Source of the DNA: Nesterenkonia sp. E16_10
GTDB taxonomy: Bacteria > Actinomycetota > Actinomycetes > Actinomycetales > Micrococcaceae
Assembly: GCF_017347085.1 (NCBI RefSeq)
Contig: NZ_JADPSA010000042.1
Span: 1 to 64,000 of the forward strand
Length of the DNA stretch: 64,000 nucleotides
Direction: 5' to 3'
Under the pieces are notes generated by a model. The model saw only the letters and a list, made by a program, of their open reading frames with translations. It did no database searches and was not told the origin of the DNA. Positions 1 through 9,001 of the stretch are shown one piece after another. Position 1 is the stretch's first letter. Every line of letters starts with the position of its first letter. Made by a program: the position numbers and the translations under genes.

Positions 1-40
1 CGGGCCCCGCCTGTTCGACCTCAGGTGGTGAGGCCGGTGT

Positions 41-367
41 CTACTTCAGCAGGTCAGCGAACTCCTGTTCCAGGGCCTGCTTCGGCTTCGCGCCGATGGA
101 GGACTGGACATGCTCGCCACCCTTGAAGGCGTAGACGGCGGGGATAGAGGTGATGCCGAACTTCGCGGCGGTGCCGGGATTCTCATCCACGTTGACCTTC
201 ACGACCTCGATCTTCTCGGGGTTCTCGGCGGCCAGCTCCTCGAGGATGGGAGTCAGCATGCGGCAGGGGCCGCACCATTCTGCCCAGAAGTCCACCAGGA
301 CCGGCTTGTCGGCCTGCAGGACATCCTGCTCGAAGCTTGCATCGGTGACGTTCTTGAGATCTGACAT
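41..367 (-). CDS. trxA: Thioredoxin
   Basis: Small cytosolic protein disulfide reductase, 108 aa, the normal size for the family. The active site W31-C-G-P-C35 is intact, and the cis-proline region (TSIPAVYAFKGG) follows as expected. Start: ATG at 367 preceded by a clear AAGGAG ribosome site. It lies 14 bases behind trxB, so the two are co-transcribed and TrxB reduces this protein with NADPH. Both probably answer to the SigR-type promoter upstream of trxB. Identification is essentially certain. Confidence 0.97.
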   Translation of the reverse strand: MSDLKNVTDASFEQDVLQADKPVLVDFWAEWCGPCRMLTPILEELAAENPEKIEVVKVNVDENPGTAAKFGITSIPAVYAFKGGEHVQSSIGAKPKQALEQEFADLLK

Positions 368-381
368 GTAGATCTCCTTTC

Positions 382-1392
382 TTAGGACGGGACGGGGGCA
401 GTGTTGGTCGGTGGGGTCGGGACTTTCGCCGCCTCAGAGTTCAAGGTGTCGGCCAACCAGTGTTCGACGTCGAGAGCTGCGACGCACCCGGAGCCGGCGG
501 CGGTGATCGCCTGGCGATAGGTCGGGTCCAGCACGTCTCCGGCTGCGAAGACTCCTGGGAGTGAGGTCCTCGAGGTGCGGCCTTCGACCCAGGCGGTGCC
601 CTCTTCGGTCAGGGTGATCTGATCCTTGAAGAGCTCGGTGCGCGGGTCATGACCAATCGCGACGAAGAGTCCTGTCACATCCAGGGTGGAGGGCTCGCCG
701 GTGGTGGTGTCACGCAGGATCAGGCGGCTCACCTTGCCTTCGCCCTGAACCTCGGTCACCTCGGTGTTCCAGATGAATTCGATCTTTTCATTGGCCTTGG
801 CCCGGTCGACCATGATCTGGGAGGCGCGCAGCTCCTGACGGCGGTGCAGGACCGTGACCTTGGAGGCGAACTTGGTCAGGAACAGCGCCTCCTCCATCGC
901 CGAGTCGCCGCCGCCGACCACGGCGATGTTCTGTTCCCGGAAGAAGAAGCCGTCACAGGTGGCGCACCAGCTGACCCCGTGTCCGGAGAGGGCCTTCTCG
1001 CCAGGGACACCGAGCTCCCGGTAGGCGGAGCCTGTAGCAAGCACCACTGCGCGGGCGTGGAGGACGTCTCCGGCTCCGGTGGTGATCTGCTTGACCGGGC
1101 GGTCCAGGACGAGCGCGGTGGCGTCCTCGTGGCGGATGTCGGTCCCGAAGCGTCGGGCCTGCTGTTCCATGTTCATCATGAGGTCAGGCCCCATGATGCC
1201 GTCTGGGAAGCCGGGGAAGTTCTCCACGTCGGTGGTGTTCATCAGCTCACCTCCGGCGGTCACCGAGCCGGTGAGCATGATGGGTTTGAGGTTCGCGCGT
1301 GCCATGTAGACGGCAGCGGTGTAGCCAGCAGGGCCGGAGCCGATGATGACCACGTCGTGAACCTGGTCAGGGGTCTGTTCAGTCACAATCAC
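382..1392 (-). CDS. trxB: Thioredoxin-disulfide reductase
   Basis: FAD- and NADPH-dependent reductase of thioredoxin, 336 aa. Visible: N-terminal FAD dinucleotide fold ([12 protein letters not shown], about 16-27), redox pair C143-A-T-C146 followed by Asp, NADPH fold ([12 protein letters not shown]), and C-terminal FAD motif ([14 protein letters not shown]). The start is GTG at 1392 with AAGGAC upstream; a second GTG two codons on is possible. First gene of a trxB-trxA pair, 138 bases downstream of the pseudokinase-like gene and with its own stress promoter in that gap. Confidence 0.97.
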   Translation of the reverse strand: MIVTEQTPDQVHDVVIIGSGPAGYTAAVYMARANLKPIMLTGSVTAGGELMNTTDVENFPGFPDGIMGPDLMMNMEQQARRFGTDIRHEDATALVLDRPVKQITTGAGDVLHARAVVLATGSAYRELGVPGEKALSGHGVSWCATCDGFFFREQNIAVVGGGDSAMEEALFLTKFASKVTVLHRRQELRASQIMVDRAKANEKIEFIWNTEVTEVQGEGKVSRLILRDTTTGEPSTLDVTGLFVAIGHDPRTELFKDQITLTEEGTAWVEGRTSRTSLPGVFAAGDVLDPTYRQAITAAGSGCVAALDVEHWLADTLNSEAAKVPTPPTNTAPVPS

Positions 1393-1421
1393 ATGTCCTT
1401 AGCAACGGTCGTGGTGTCTGG

Positions 1422-1454
1422 AATATTGAACATCATCGATGTACAGCCTATTCC
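1422..1454 (-). promoter_or_regulatory. SigR/SigH-type promoter of trxB-trxA
   Basis: On the minus strand GGAAT (1450-1454) is followed by exactly 18 bases and then GTT (1429-1431). This is the GGAAT-N18-GTT consensus of the thiol-oxidative-stress sigma factor of actinobacteria (SigR of Streptomyces, SigH of mycobacteria), for which trxBA is a classical target. The predicted start lies about 30 bases before the trxB start codon. The motif is seen directly; sigma dependence is inferred. Confidence 0.8.
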
Positions 1455-1530
1455 ATCACCCGCCAGCCTACTGGAGCGGTGTGTGCGACCCCACTGCGCC
1501 CCCACTGCGCCCCCACTGCGGCCCCGAGGG

Positions 1531-3456
1531 TCAGTCCAGGGAGATCTCGGCCAGTTCAGCGCTGAAGGGCAGGCCGTCCGCATTCGGGGTGGCCTGACTG
1601 GGCAGCTCGGTGATGTTGAGGATCACGTAGCCGACCTCGCCCTCCGACTCGACCTCCACGGTGGTCTCGTTCCAGTTCAGGGTGCCGCTGCCGACCTGCT
1701 CTGCGCCCTCGAAGCTCGGCGTGTCATTGACCAGGATCTCGAAGGATCCTCCCGAGGAGTCACCCTCCTGGGTGACCGTGACCGCGGACAGCTCGGCGGG
1801 CTCCTGGAGTTCCGCCACCAGGCCGACGCCGGAGCTGAAGCCGCCGAAGTCAGCGGTCGCGAAGGACAGCGTGACCCAGGTGGTGGCGGGGTCCCCGTCC
1901 AGAAGGTTGGCGAGCTGGCCATCCCGGTCCGAGATCAGGTCTGGGGAGTCGGGCACCACGCGGGTGATGTTCGCGATCTCGGGTTCCACGGACTCGGCCT
2001 CGGTCGGGGCGGACTCCTCGGTGCCGGGCTCCTGATCGCCCTCCTCAGTTCCCTCGTCACCGCTCTCCTCGGCGCCGGCGTCCCCTGCGCCCTCCTCCTG
2101 GTCCTGCTGGTCGGAGGCGTCCTGCGTCTCGCCGCCGCGCAGGTTCATGAACATCACCACGGCAGCGACCAGCAACACCGCGGCGAGCACCGCGGCGGTG
2201 ATCCATCGGCCGATGCCAGGCTTCTCATCCTGGAAATCCGTGTCGGCGGGCTCGGCCGCCGTTGTTTCCGCCGCTGCCCCGGAGAGGCCCGCGGCGACAG
2301 GACCCTCGGAGCCGGAGTGCCCGGTGCGGGCCGGGCTGGAGCTGTGCAGTTCGGGAGCCGCGGCGGAGCTGGGGGCCTGCAGGGCCGCGTCATCCTCGAG
2401 GCGTGGCACCGGCCGGATCAGTCCGGTGAAAGAGACCGCGTCACTGAGTCCTCGTGAGCGCGCGGGACCGGGAAGCGGGGCCAGCGCCGGAGCGGCGGGC
2501 GCCAGGGGGAGATCCTCGTCCTCCACGAAGGAGTCTGGCGGGTCATCTACGACCTCATCACCGTCGAGCCGCTCGGCGTCCTGGGCCGGCGCAGGCTGGT
2601 CGGGGTATGAGTCCTGTGGCGCGAAGCCTTCCGAGTCACCGGATGCGGCGTCCGCGCCAGCCTCGGTGGGTGCGGAGGAGCGGTCCTCCTCAGGGGCTGT
2701 GGGCTCGCGGCCCTCAAAGGACTCGGCGGAAGCGGCAGTGAAGCTCTCCCGGGTGCCGGAGAAGTCCTCGGCGGTGTCGGCTGCGGGGTCCGCGCTGGTG
2801 ACCTCCATGTCGCTGAGCAGATAGGCCGCGGCGGCCGCACGGCCCTGGTCCGCCTGACCCTGATCCGCCTGGCCCTGGTCCGCCTGACCTGCAGCGACGG
2901 CGTGGGCAGCGGCGTCGTTCTCGGTATTCAGCCGGCGGTTCAGCGAGTCGGAGACCTTGTCCAGGAAGGCGGGCCGGCGTCGGCGGAAGCGACGTGCGGG
3001 ATCCTCGGAGCGGTCCTCGGCGGAGCCGGCGTGGAGTCCGGCGTAGTACTCGTCGTCGTCCTCGTAGGTCTCGGGCTCCATGATCCGGGACTGTCCGAAG
3101 AGCTCGGAGCCCAGCGAGTCGGTGAAGAACGGCTCCACGTAGGGCGCGGTGTCAGGCACCACCAGATCCAGCAGGGTGTTGGGATCGACCAGCGAGGAGA
3201 TCAGGTAGGTCCGCTCCTCGGCGAGGCCCAGATCAAGCACCTGGACGTCGGAGTCGCGGGAGCCCATCGCCAGTTCCCGCGCGGAGGTGGCCACCTGTTT
3301 GGCGTTCGAGCGTGAGGCCAGCAGGATGCTCACGTCCCGGTCGAGGACCTCGTCGCTCGCCTGGAAGACGATGTCCTGATCAGCTGACGTCACCACGTGG
3401 TGGGTGATGCGGTACCGCCCGCCCACCACATCGCCGACGCCGAAAGGCTGCGCCAC
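1531..3456 (-). CDS. Membrane protein with degenerate kinase N-lobe and extracellular F5/8-like domain (MurJ partner)
   Basis: 641 aa. Residues about 8-110 follow a Ser/Thr kinase N-lobe (GGRYRITHHV..., DRDVSILLA) but lack the glycine-rich loop and the ATP-binding lysine, so it looks like a pseudokinase. A long acidic, Ala/Pro/Ser-rich linker with a short repeated Q-A-D-Q-G unit follows, then one membrane helix (about 417-439), an acidic E/G-rich stretch and a C-terminal domain resembling discoidin/F5-8 carbohydrate-binding folds (DGDPATTWV...). In mycobacteria these parts are fused to the C-terminus of MviN, where the pseudokinase binds FhaA; here they form a separate protein 69 bases after murJ. 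GTG start at 3456 with GAGGAGG. The role in lipid II export control is inferred from that homology and context. Confidence 0.75.
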   Translation of the reverse strand: MAQPFGVGDVVGGRYRITHHVVTSADQDIVFQASDEVLDRDVSILLASRSNAKQVATSARELAMGSRDSDVQVLDLGLAEERTYLISSLVDPNTLLDLVVPDTAPYVEPFFTDSLGSELFGQSRIMEPETYEDDDEYYAGLHAGSAEDRSEDPARRFRRRRPAFLDKVSDSLNRRLNTENDAAAHAVAAGQADQGQADQGQADQGRAAAAAYLLSDMEVTSADPAADTAEDFSGTRESFTAASAESFEGREPTAPEEDRSSAPTEAGADAASGDSEGFAPQDSYPDQPAPAQDAERLDGDEVVDDPPDSFVEDEDLPLAPAAPALAPLPGPARSRGLSDAVSFTGLIRPVPRLEDDAALQAPSSAAAPELHSSSPARTGHSGSEGPVAAGLSGAAAETTAAEPADTDFQDEKPGIGRWITAAVLAAVLLVAAVVMFMNLRGGETQDASDQQDQEEGAGDAGAEESGDEGTEEGDQEPGTEESAPTEAESVEPEIANITRVVPDSPDLISDRDGQLANLLDGDPATTWVTLSFATADFGGFSSGVGLVAELQEPAELSAVTVTQEGDSSGGSFEILVNDTPSFEGAEQVGSGTLNWNETTVEVESEGEVGYVILNITELPSQATPNADGLPFSAELAEISLD

Positions 3457-3525
3457 AAGTCCTCCTCGGTCCGGGAAACATCCTGGCCACCCAATCGCAG
3501 ACAGCCAGGTCAGATCAGGTCAAGC

Positions 3526-5337
3526 CTACCGGGCCAGGCGGGACAGTGCTGGCACGCGCCTCGCCAGCGGTGCGATCGCGGCGGTGAACTCCTTGACCCG
3601 CAGCGCGCGCAGCATCAGCACGAAGACCACCGCCATCACCACGCCGACGACGGCGCAGCTGAGCACCGCGGTGAAGATGGAGTCCCAGGCGAAGCCCCAG
3701 TCATAGCCGCCGAGCAGCCACAGCGCGGCGGCCCCTGCCAGTCCGGCGACGCCGGCACAGGCACCGGAGCGCAGATAGGCGCTGAGCACCGAGGCGAAGT
3801 CGAAGCCGCCCCAGCGCCGGACCACCAGGAGATGAGCGATCAGGTACTGCAGCATGTGCAGCGCGGAGAAGAGCCCGATCACCAGGTAGGGGATCTGCTC
3901 ATCAGGCACGACCCCGGCAAGACCATAGGCGGTGCTCAGCCCGACTACCGCGATGATCGCGTAGATCAGCATCGGGGTCTTGGCATCCTCGGCGGAGTAG
4001 AAGACCCGCATCAGGTAGAAGCTGGCCGAACGGAAGGGCATCCCTAAGGCGAGCAGCACCAGCAGCTGCCCGATCGCCGCGCCGGCGAGGTTGGCGTTCT
4101 CCGCGGAGCCGCTGAAGATCCTGCCCAGCGGGCCGGAGAGCACCAGCACCGCCACCATGGCGAACATCACCGGGATGGCGAAGATCCGCAGGCCCTCGTT
4201 GATGATCTCCCGGGCTCTGCCATACCGGCCCGTGTCCATGGCCCGGGCCAGCTGGTTGAACAGCACCGTGGCGATGGAGAGCACGAACACCGAATGCGGC
4301 AGGATCGCGATCAGCTCCGCGACGTTGGCGGCGTACTCCCCGGGCACCCCGGCGCCGAGCGCGCCCATCTCCTCACGCACCGCGGTGGCCCCCGAGATCA
4401 GCCGCATGTAGAGCAGGTTGGCGATGTTGCCGATCAGCATGGTCACCAGGGTCCAGCCGGCGATCCGTCCGGTGGAGGCCAGGCCCATGCCCTTGAGCCC
4501 GAACTTCGGGCGCAGCTTCAGGCCGAGGCGGGAGAGCGGCCACAGCAGCAGCAGCGCCTGGGCGATGATGCCCACGGTGTGGCCGGCTGCCAGCCAGATG
4601 GTCTGCTGGGTGGTCCATTCGGTGAGCTGGTCATCACTGGCGGCGTATTGGCCGAAGGTGAGGATGAAGCTGATGATCACCCCGATGGCGATCAGGTTGT
4701 TCAGCACCGGGGCCCACATGTACCAGCCGAAGCGGGCATTGGCGTTGAGGACCTGCCCGGTGACCGCGTATAGCCCGTAGAAGAAGATCTGCGGCAGGGT
4801 CCAGATCGCGAAGGCGGTGCCCAGGGCGAGCATCGGCTCGGTCCAGTTGCGGGTCAGCGTGGAGATGATCGGGTAGGCCGCCAGGGTGAGCAGCACGGTG
4901 AACCCCGCCAGCACCGTGATGGTCAGCGTGAGCAGCCGCGAGGTGTAGTCTGCGCCCCGATCGGAGCGCCGCGCGGCCTTGATCAGCTGTGGGACCAGCA
5001 CCACGTTGAACATGCCGCCGGCGAGCAGCAGGTAGACCACGTTGGGGACGGTGTTGGCCTTCTCGAAGACGTCGCCCACCAGGGTGGTGCCGCCGATCGC
5101 CACCGCCAGCAGCGCTGTGCGCACGATGCCGAGCACCCGGGACACCAGGGTGCCGGCGGCCATGATCGCGCTGGCGCGGGCCAGGCCCTTCGCGGGGAGG
5201 TGGCTCTGGTCAGTCGAGGCGTCAGGGCTCACGGGACCAGGGGTCGCGGGGCCCGGGGTCGAGGGGCCTGGGGTCGAGGGAGTCGAGGGCGGAGGCGGTG
5301 GACCGGTCTCGGTCTGTCCGGGGGAAGCAGCAGTCAT
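3526..5337 (-). CDS. murJ: Lipid II flippase MurJ (MviN)
   Basis: 603 aa polytopic membrane protein of the MOP exporter family with about 14 hydrophobic segments; it moves the peptidoglycan precursor lipid II across the membrane. The conserved first segment region (MAAGTLVSRVLGIVRTALLA) is present after about 50 residues of Pro/Thr-rich low complexity built from repeated P-S-T-P-G units. Unlike mycobacterial MviN there is no C-terminal kinase-like part; that is in the next gene. The ATG at 5337 has no good ribosome site. A TATAGT hexamer at 5347-5352 suggests its own promoter in the 21-base gap after the NUDIX gene. Confidence 0.93.
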   Translation of the reverse strand: MTAASPGQTETGPPPPPSTPSTPGPSTPGPATPGPVSPDASTDQSHLPAKGLARASAIMAAGTLVSRVLGIVRTALLAVAIGGTTLVGDVFEKANTVPNVVYLLLAGGMFNVVLVPQLIKAARRSDRGADYTSRLLTLTITVLAGFTVLLTLAAYPIISTLTRNWTEPMLALGTAFAIWTLPQIFFYGLYAVTGQVLNANARFGWYMWAPVLNNLIAIGVIISFILTFGQYAASDDQLTEWTTQQTIWLAAGHTVGIIAQALLLLWPLSRLGLKLRPKFGLKGMGLASTGRIAGWTLVTMLIGNIANLLYMRLISGATAVREEMGALGAGVPGEYAANVAELIAILPHSVFVLSIATVLFNQLARAMDTGRYGRAREIINEGLRIFAIPVMFAMVAVLVLSGPLGRIFSGSAENANLAGAAIGQLLVLLALGMPFRSASFYLMRVFYSAEDAKTPMLIYAIIAVVGLSTAYGLAGVVPDEQIPYLVIGLFSALHMLQYLIAHLLVVRRWGGFDFASVLSAYLRSGACAGVAGLAGAAALWLLGGYDWGFAWDSIFTAVLSCAVVGVVMAVVFVLMLRALRVKEFTAAIAPLARRVPALSRLAR

Positions 5338-5358
5338 CGTCAGTGGACTATAGCCGGA

Positions 5359-5913
5359 TCAGCTGGACTGGACCGACTCATCGATCACCGCACGGGCGAG
5401 ATTCACGATCCGGCGCTCGTTGGGGAAGGACAGTGTGCGTTCCAGCGCATCCAGGTCCACCCAGGCGACGTCGACGGCCTCATGGTCGGGGTCGTTCTCG
5501 ATGCTGAGCTCCCCGCCCACAGCCTCCATGAGGTAATGGTGCACGGTCTTATGGATCCGGTGCGAGGGGACGGTGAACCAGTACTCGATGCTGCCGAGCG
5601 AGGTCAGGATCGCCCCCTCGATCCCGGTCTCCTCGGCGACCTCGCGCAGCGCGGCCTCCTCGAAGGTCTCGGTGCCCTCCGGGTGGCCCTTGGGCAGGCA
5701 CCACTCCAGGCGGCCGCCGCGGTTGTACCGGGCGATGATGGCGACCTCGAACCCTGCGGCGGCCGGGCGGATGATCACCCCTCCGGCGCTGACCTCCTCC
5801 ACCGTCGGGAGGCTGCCCTGCTGCCGCGTGGACTGCCGGGCCGGCATGCGCCGGGCACCCATTGACACCGTCAATGGGGTGCGCCGTTCATCGCCGGTCT
5901 CCGGTCTGTTCAT
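5359..5913 (-). CDS. NUDIX hydrolase
   Basis: 184 aa. The Nudix box is complete (about 77-99: GHPEGTETFEEAALREVAEETG, matching G-x5-E-x7-REVxEExG), so it should hydrolyse a nucleoside diphosphate linked to another moiety; the substrate is not predictable. The frame is open further upstream, but only the ATG at 5913 makes sense: the upstream part runs through the divergent pcnA gene, and a TAGAGT -10 box ends exactly 7 bases before this ATG. First gene of the leftward murJ-trx block and divergent from pcnA, the usual actinobacterial arrangement. Confidence 0.9.
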   Translation of the reverse strand: MNRPETGDERRTPLTVSMGARRMPARQSTRQQGSLPTVEEVSAGGVIIRPAAAGFEVAIIARYNRGGRLEWCLPKGHPEGTETFEEAALREVAEETGIEGAILTSLGSIEYWFTVPSHRIHKTVHHYLMEAVGGELSIENDPDHEAVDVAWVDLDALERTLSFPNERRIVNLARAVIDESVQSS

Positions 5914-5920
5914 ACCCGAC

Positions 5921-5926
5921 ACTCTA
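5921..5926 (-). promoter_or_regulatory. Leaderless -10 box of the NUDIX gene
   Basis: TAGAGT on the minus strand, followed by 7 bases and then ATG. There is no Shine-Dalgarno sequence between, so the transcript probably begins at the start codon. Confidence 0.6.
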
Positions 5927-6036
5927 ATAGGAGTGCCGCGCGGATCACGGAGTCCGGCGCGGAGCGCAGCGCGCATGCCGGTGCTGGCGCGGATCCGGGG
6001 CTCCCCGGGCGCGGCATATGGGACACTGTTTGCGCT

Positions 6037-7461
6037 ATGCCTTACCTTCCCTCTGGTTTCCCCGACGGCGCCTGGCTGCCCGAGGTCGTCGTCGAACTCG
6101 GCGAACGCTTCGCCGCCCACGGCTTCGAACTCTCCCTGGTGGGCGGTCCCGTGCGGGACCTCTTTCTGGGCCGGACCTCCCCGGATCTGGACTTCACCAC
6201 CGCCGCCACCCCGGATCAGATCATCGAGACGGTCTCCGGCTGGGCCGAGGCGCACTGGGACATCGGCCGGGACTTCGGCACCATCGGGATCCGCAAGGGT
6301 GCCGACACCATCGAGATCACCACCTACCGGGCGGAGGCCTACGACCCGGGCTCACGCAAGCCCCAGGTCAAATTCGGCACCGACCTGGGCGAGGACCTCG
6401 TCCGGCGCGACTTCACGGTCAACGCGATGGCGCTGAAGCTGCCCAGCTTTGAACTGGTGGACCCGCACGGCGGGGTCAAGGACCTGCACCTGCGAGTGCT
6501 GCGCACCCCCGCCACTCCCCAGGAGTCCTTCTCCGATGATCCGCTGCGCATGATGCGCGCGGCCCGCTTCGCCTCGCAGCTGCGCTTGGACGTCGCCGAA
6601 GAGGTGCGCGCGGCGATGACCGAGATGTCCCAGCGGCTGAGCATCGTCTCGGCGGAGCGGATCCGCGAGGAGCTGGTCAAGCTGATCTGCGGCGCCGACC
6701 CGCGCGCCGGGATCGACCTGCTGGTGGACTCCGGCCTGGCCGAGATCATGCTCCCGGAGGTGCCCGCGCTGAAGCTCACCGACGATGAGCACCACCGGCA
6801 CAAGGACGTCTACCAGCACTCCCTGCAGGTGCTGGAACAGGCCTGCGCCCTGGAGACCGAGGAGGAGGGCCCGGTGCCGGGCCCGGACTTCGTGCTGCGC
6901 TTCGCGGCCCTGATGCACGACGTCGGCAAGGCCAAGACCCGCCGCTTCGAACCCGGCGGCGGGGTCAGCTTCCGGCATCACGACGTGGTCGGCGCCAAGC
7001 AGACCCGCCGGCGGATGCAGGAGCTGCGCTTCGACAAGGCCACCATCGCCGCGGTGAGCCTGCTCGTGGAGCTGCACATGCGCTTCTACGGCTATGGCGA
7101 CCAGGGCTGGAGCGACTCGGCGGTGCGCCGCTACGTCACCGACGCCGGTGACCAGCTGCAGCGGCTGCACCGGCTCACCCGCTCGGATGTGACCACCAGG
7201 AACAAGAAGAAGGCCGCCCGGCTCGATCACGCCTACGACGACCTCGAAGCCCGGATCGCCGAGCTGGCCGAGCGTGAGCAGCTGGACCGGATCCGGCCGC
7301 ACCTCGACGGGGAGGCGATCATGGCTGTCCTGGAGATACCCCCCGGCCCCGAGGTCGGCCGGGCGTATAAGTTCCTGCTCGAACACCGCATGGAGCATGG
7401 GCCGGTGTCCCGCGAGGACGCGGTGCAGATCCTGAAGGACTGGGCCTCAGCGCAGCTCTGA
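6037..7461 (+). CDS. pcnA: CCA tRNA nucleotidyltransferase
   Basis: 474 aa enzyme that adds or repairs the 3'-terminal CCA of tRNAs. N-terminal class II nucleotidyltransferase head with the GGPVRD and DLDFTT motifs (two catalytic aspartates), then the RRDFTVNA and RMMRAARFA signatures, then an HD domain (DEHHRHKDVYQHS, LMHDVGKAKTR) as in actinobacterial members. Divergent from the NUDIX gene with 123 bases between. Its 3' end overlaps the convergent glycosyltransferase gene by 15 bases. The symbol follows actinobacterial usage; the family is often called cca. Confidence 0.95.
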   Translation: MPYLPSGFPDGAWLPEVVVELGERFAAHGFELSLVGGPVRDLFLGRTSPDLDFTTAATPDQIIETVSGWAEAHWDIGRDFGTIGIRKGADTIEITTYRAEAYDPGSRKPQVKFGTDLGEDLVRRDFTVNAMALKLPSFELVDPHGGVKDLHLRVLRTPATPQESFSDDPLRMMRAARFASQLRLDVAEEVRAAMTEMSQRLSIVSAERIREELVKLICGADPRAGIDLLVDSGLAEIMLPEVPALKLTDDEHHRHKDVYQHSLQVLEQACALETEEEGPVPGPDFVLRFAALMHDVGKAKTRRFEPGGGVSFRHHDVVGAKQTRRRMQELRFDKATIAAVSLLVELHMRFYGYGDQGWSDSAVRRYVTDAGDQLQRLHRLTRSDVTTRNKKKAARLDHAYDDLEARIAELAEREQLDRIRPHLDGEAIMAVLEIPPGPEVGRAYKFLLEHRMEHGPVSREDAVQILKDWASAQL

Positions 7462-8868
7462 GCTCGGCACCGGTTGCGTCCGGCCACCAGGCGCGGGATC
7501 CGGGTTCGCGCGGCGCACGGGATCCCGCTCCGGGCGCAGGATGTCGAGCACCACCTGGACCATCAGATAGATCGTGGCACCGATATGACCCAGCACCGCG
7601 GCGATGTAGAGCGCGGTGTCGAAGGAATGCTGCGGGTCCTGGTCCCCCACGATGCCTGCCAGGTACATCCACACCGCCCAGAAGTGCAGCAGCTGGAACC
7701 CCTGCCAGATCAGCGCGTCGCGCCAGCGCGGTGCCGCCAGCGCGATGAGCGGGATCAGCCAGATCATGAACTGCGGCGAATAGACCTTGTTCAGCAGCAG
7801 GAATGCCGCCACGATCAGGAACAGCAGCTGCACCATCCGGGGCGGGTGCTTCGCCAGCAGTCCCAGCACCAGCGCCCCCGCGCAGGCCGCGGCGAAGAGG
7901 CCCAGCCCGAGGCCCGAGATCAGCTCGGGACTCGGACCGCCGCGGTCCCCGGCGAGCAGCTGCCAGAGGTGCCAGGGCGAGGAGTATCCGGCGCCGCGCT
8001 CGGCCGAGAGCTCGAAGAACTGGGACCAGGAGGTGAAGCTCAGCGCCATCGCTGGGATGTTGAGCACCAGCCAGCTGGCCGCCGTGCCGCCGAGCACGCG
8101 CAGGAAGACCTGAAGCCCCAGCCGGGTGTCACGGCGCAGCACCAGGACCAGCACCGCACCGAGCATGAACAGCGGGAACAGCTTGAAGGACACCCCGACG
8201 CCGATCATCACCCCGGCGCTGACATGGGCACCGCGCTGGAAGGCCAGGATCGCCAGGGCCAGCGCGGTCACGGCCCAGATGTCCCAGTTGATCCCGATGC
8301 CGAAGATGATCGCCGGGGAGAGCGCCACGATCGCGGCGTCCCAGGGACGTGCACCGGCGGCCTTCATCACCACCAGCACCAGCACCAGCCACACCAGCGC
8401 GGCCGCGGCGAAGCTGAGGTCCCAGTAGAGCAGCGAGGCGCGCTCGGCGGACCAGCCCAGCGCCGCGGTCAGCTCCTGGGTGAGCAGCAACCGGGTCGAG
8501 GCCGCCAGCAGCGCCGCGACCAGGCTGGTGAGCACCGGGTACTCGAAGTAGCTCGGACCGATCAGCGGACCCCAGGGCGCCTGGCCGAGTTCACGCTGGG
8601 TGAAGAGCGCGCTGATGTCTGAATAACAGCCCGCGTGATAGACCCCGACCCCGCCCCAGCCGTTGATCCGACAATATTGGCTGGTCAGCGCCGAGAGCAG
8701 GATTCCCAGCACGGTCAGGCCCAACAACACCCGGCTCGGGTTGCCCCGAGGGCGCAGCCGGGTCCCTGCGGGTCCGCCGAAGCGTTCCGAGAGGTGCCGC
8801 AGCAGCGGGTCATCCCGGGTCGGAGCGACCGGGGGTCCGTCCTTCGGGGGCTTGGTCATCGGGTCCAC
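7447..8868 (-). CDS. GT87-type polytopic glycosyltransferase
   Basis: About 473 aa, with 9-11 hydrophobic segments and a GT-C layout. The large first periplasmic loop carries acidic and aromatic residues (SPSYFEYPVLT-like stretch), and the C-terminal part contains YSPQFMIWLIP, typical of the DUF2029/GT87 mannosyltransferases that use polyprenyl-phosphate mannose. Acceptor unknown. I prefer the GTG at 8868, five bases after GGAGG, over the ATG at 8859. Convergent with pcnA (15-base overlap) and divergent from ino1, a neighbour set common in Micrococcaceae. Confidence 0.78.
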   Translation of the reverse strand: MDPMTKPPKDGPPVAPTRDDPLLRHLSERFGGPAGTRLRPRGNPSRVLLGLTVLGILLSALTSQYCRINGWGGVGVYHAGCYSDISALFTQRELGQAPWGPLIGPSYFEYPVLTSLVAALLAASTRLLLTQELTAALGWSAERASLLYWDLSFAAAALVWLVLVLVVMKAAGARPWDAAIVALSPAIIFGIGINWDIWAVTALALAILAFQRGAHVSAGVMIGVGVSFKLFPLFMLGAVLVLVLRRDTRLGLQVFLRVLGGTAASWLVLNIPAMALSFTSWSQFFELSAERGAGYSSPWHLWQLLAGDRGGPSPELISGLGLGLFAAACAGALVLGLLAKHPPRMVQLLFLIVAAFLLLNKVYSPQFMIWLIPLIALAAPRWRDALIWQGFQLLHFWAVWMYLAGIVGDQDPQHSFDTALYIAAVLGHIGATIYLMVQVVLDILRPERDPVRRANPDPAPGGRTQPVPSSELR

Positions 8869-9001
8869 GATAACCTCCGAGGTCGACTCGCTATAGGCTT
8901 CTGACTCAGAGACACCAATATGACTGAGATCACCTTCCAGCTCGCGGCGGGACCCCCGCCGCGCTGGGAGACCAAGCTGCAAGACCCCAAGGAGAGCACT
9001 T

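Noticed and set aside
19-33. Hairpin CCTCA/TGAGG after trxA
   Set aside because: Only five pairs; too weak to call a terminator.
649-2457. Long open frame on the plus strand opposite trxB and the pseudokinase-like gene
   Set aside because: It runs antisense to two well-supported genes, has no family resemblance and the residue bias of a GC-rich shadow frame.
5914-6255. N-terminal extension of the NUDIX frame
   Set aside because: It overlaps the divergent pcnA coding region and the extension has no Nudix-family similarity; the ATG at 5913 has a promoter in place.
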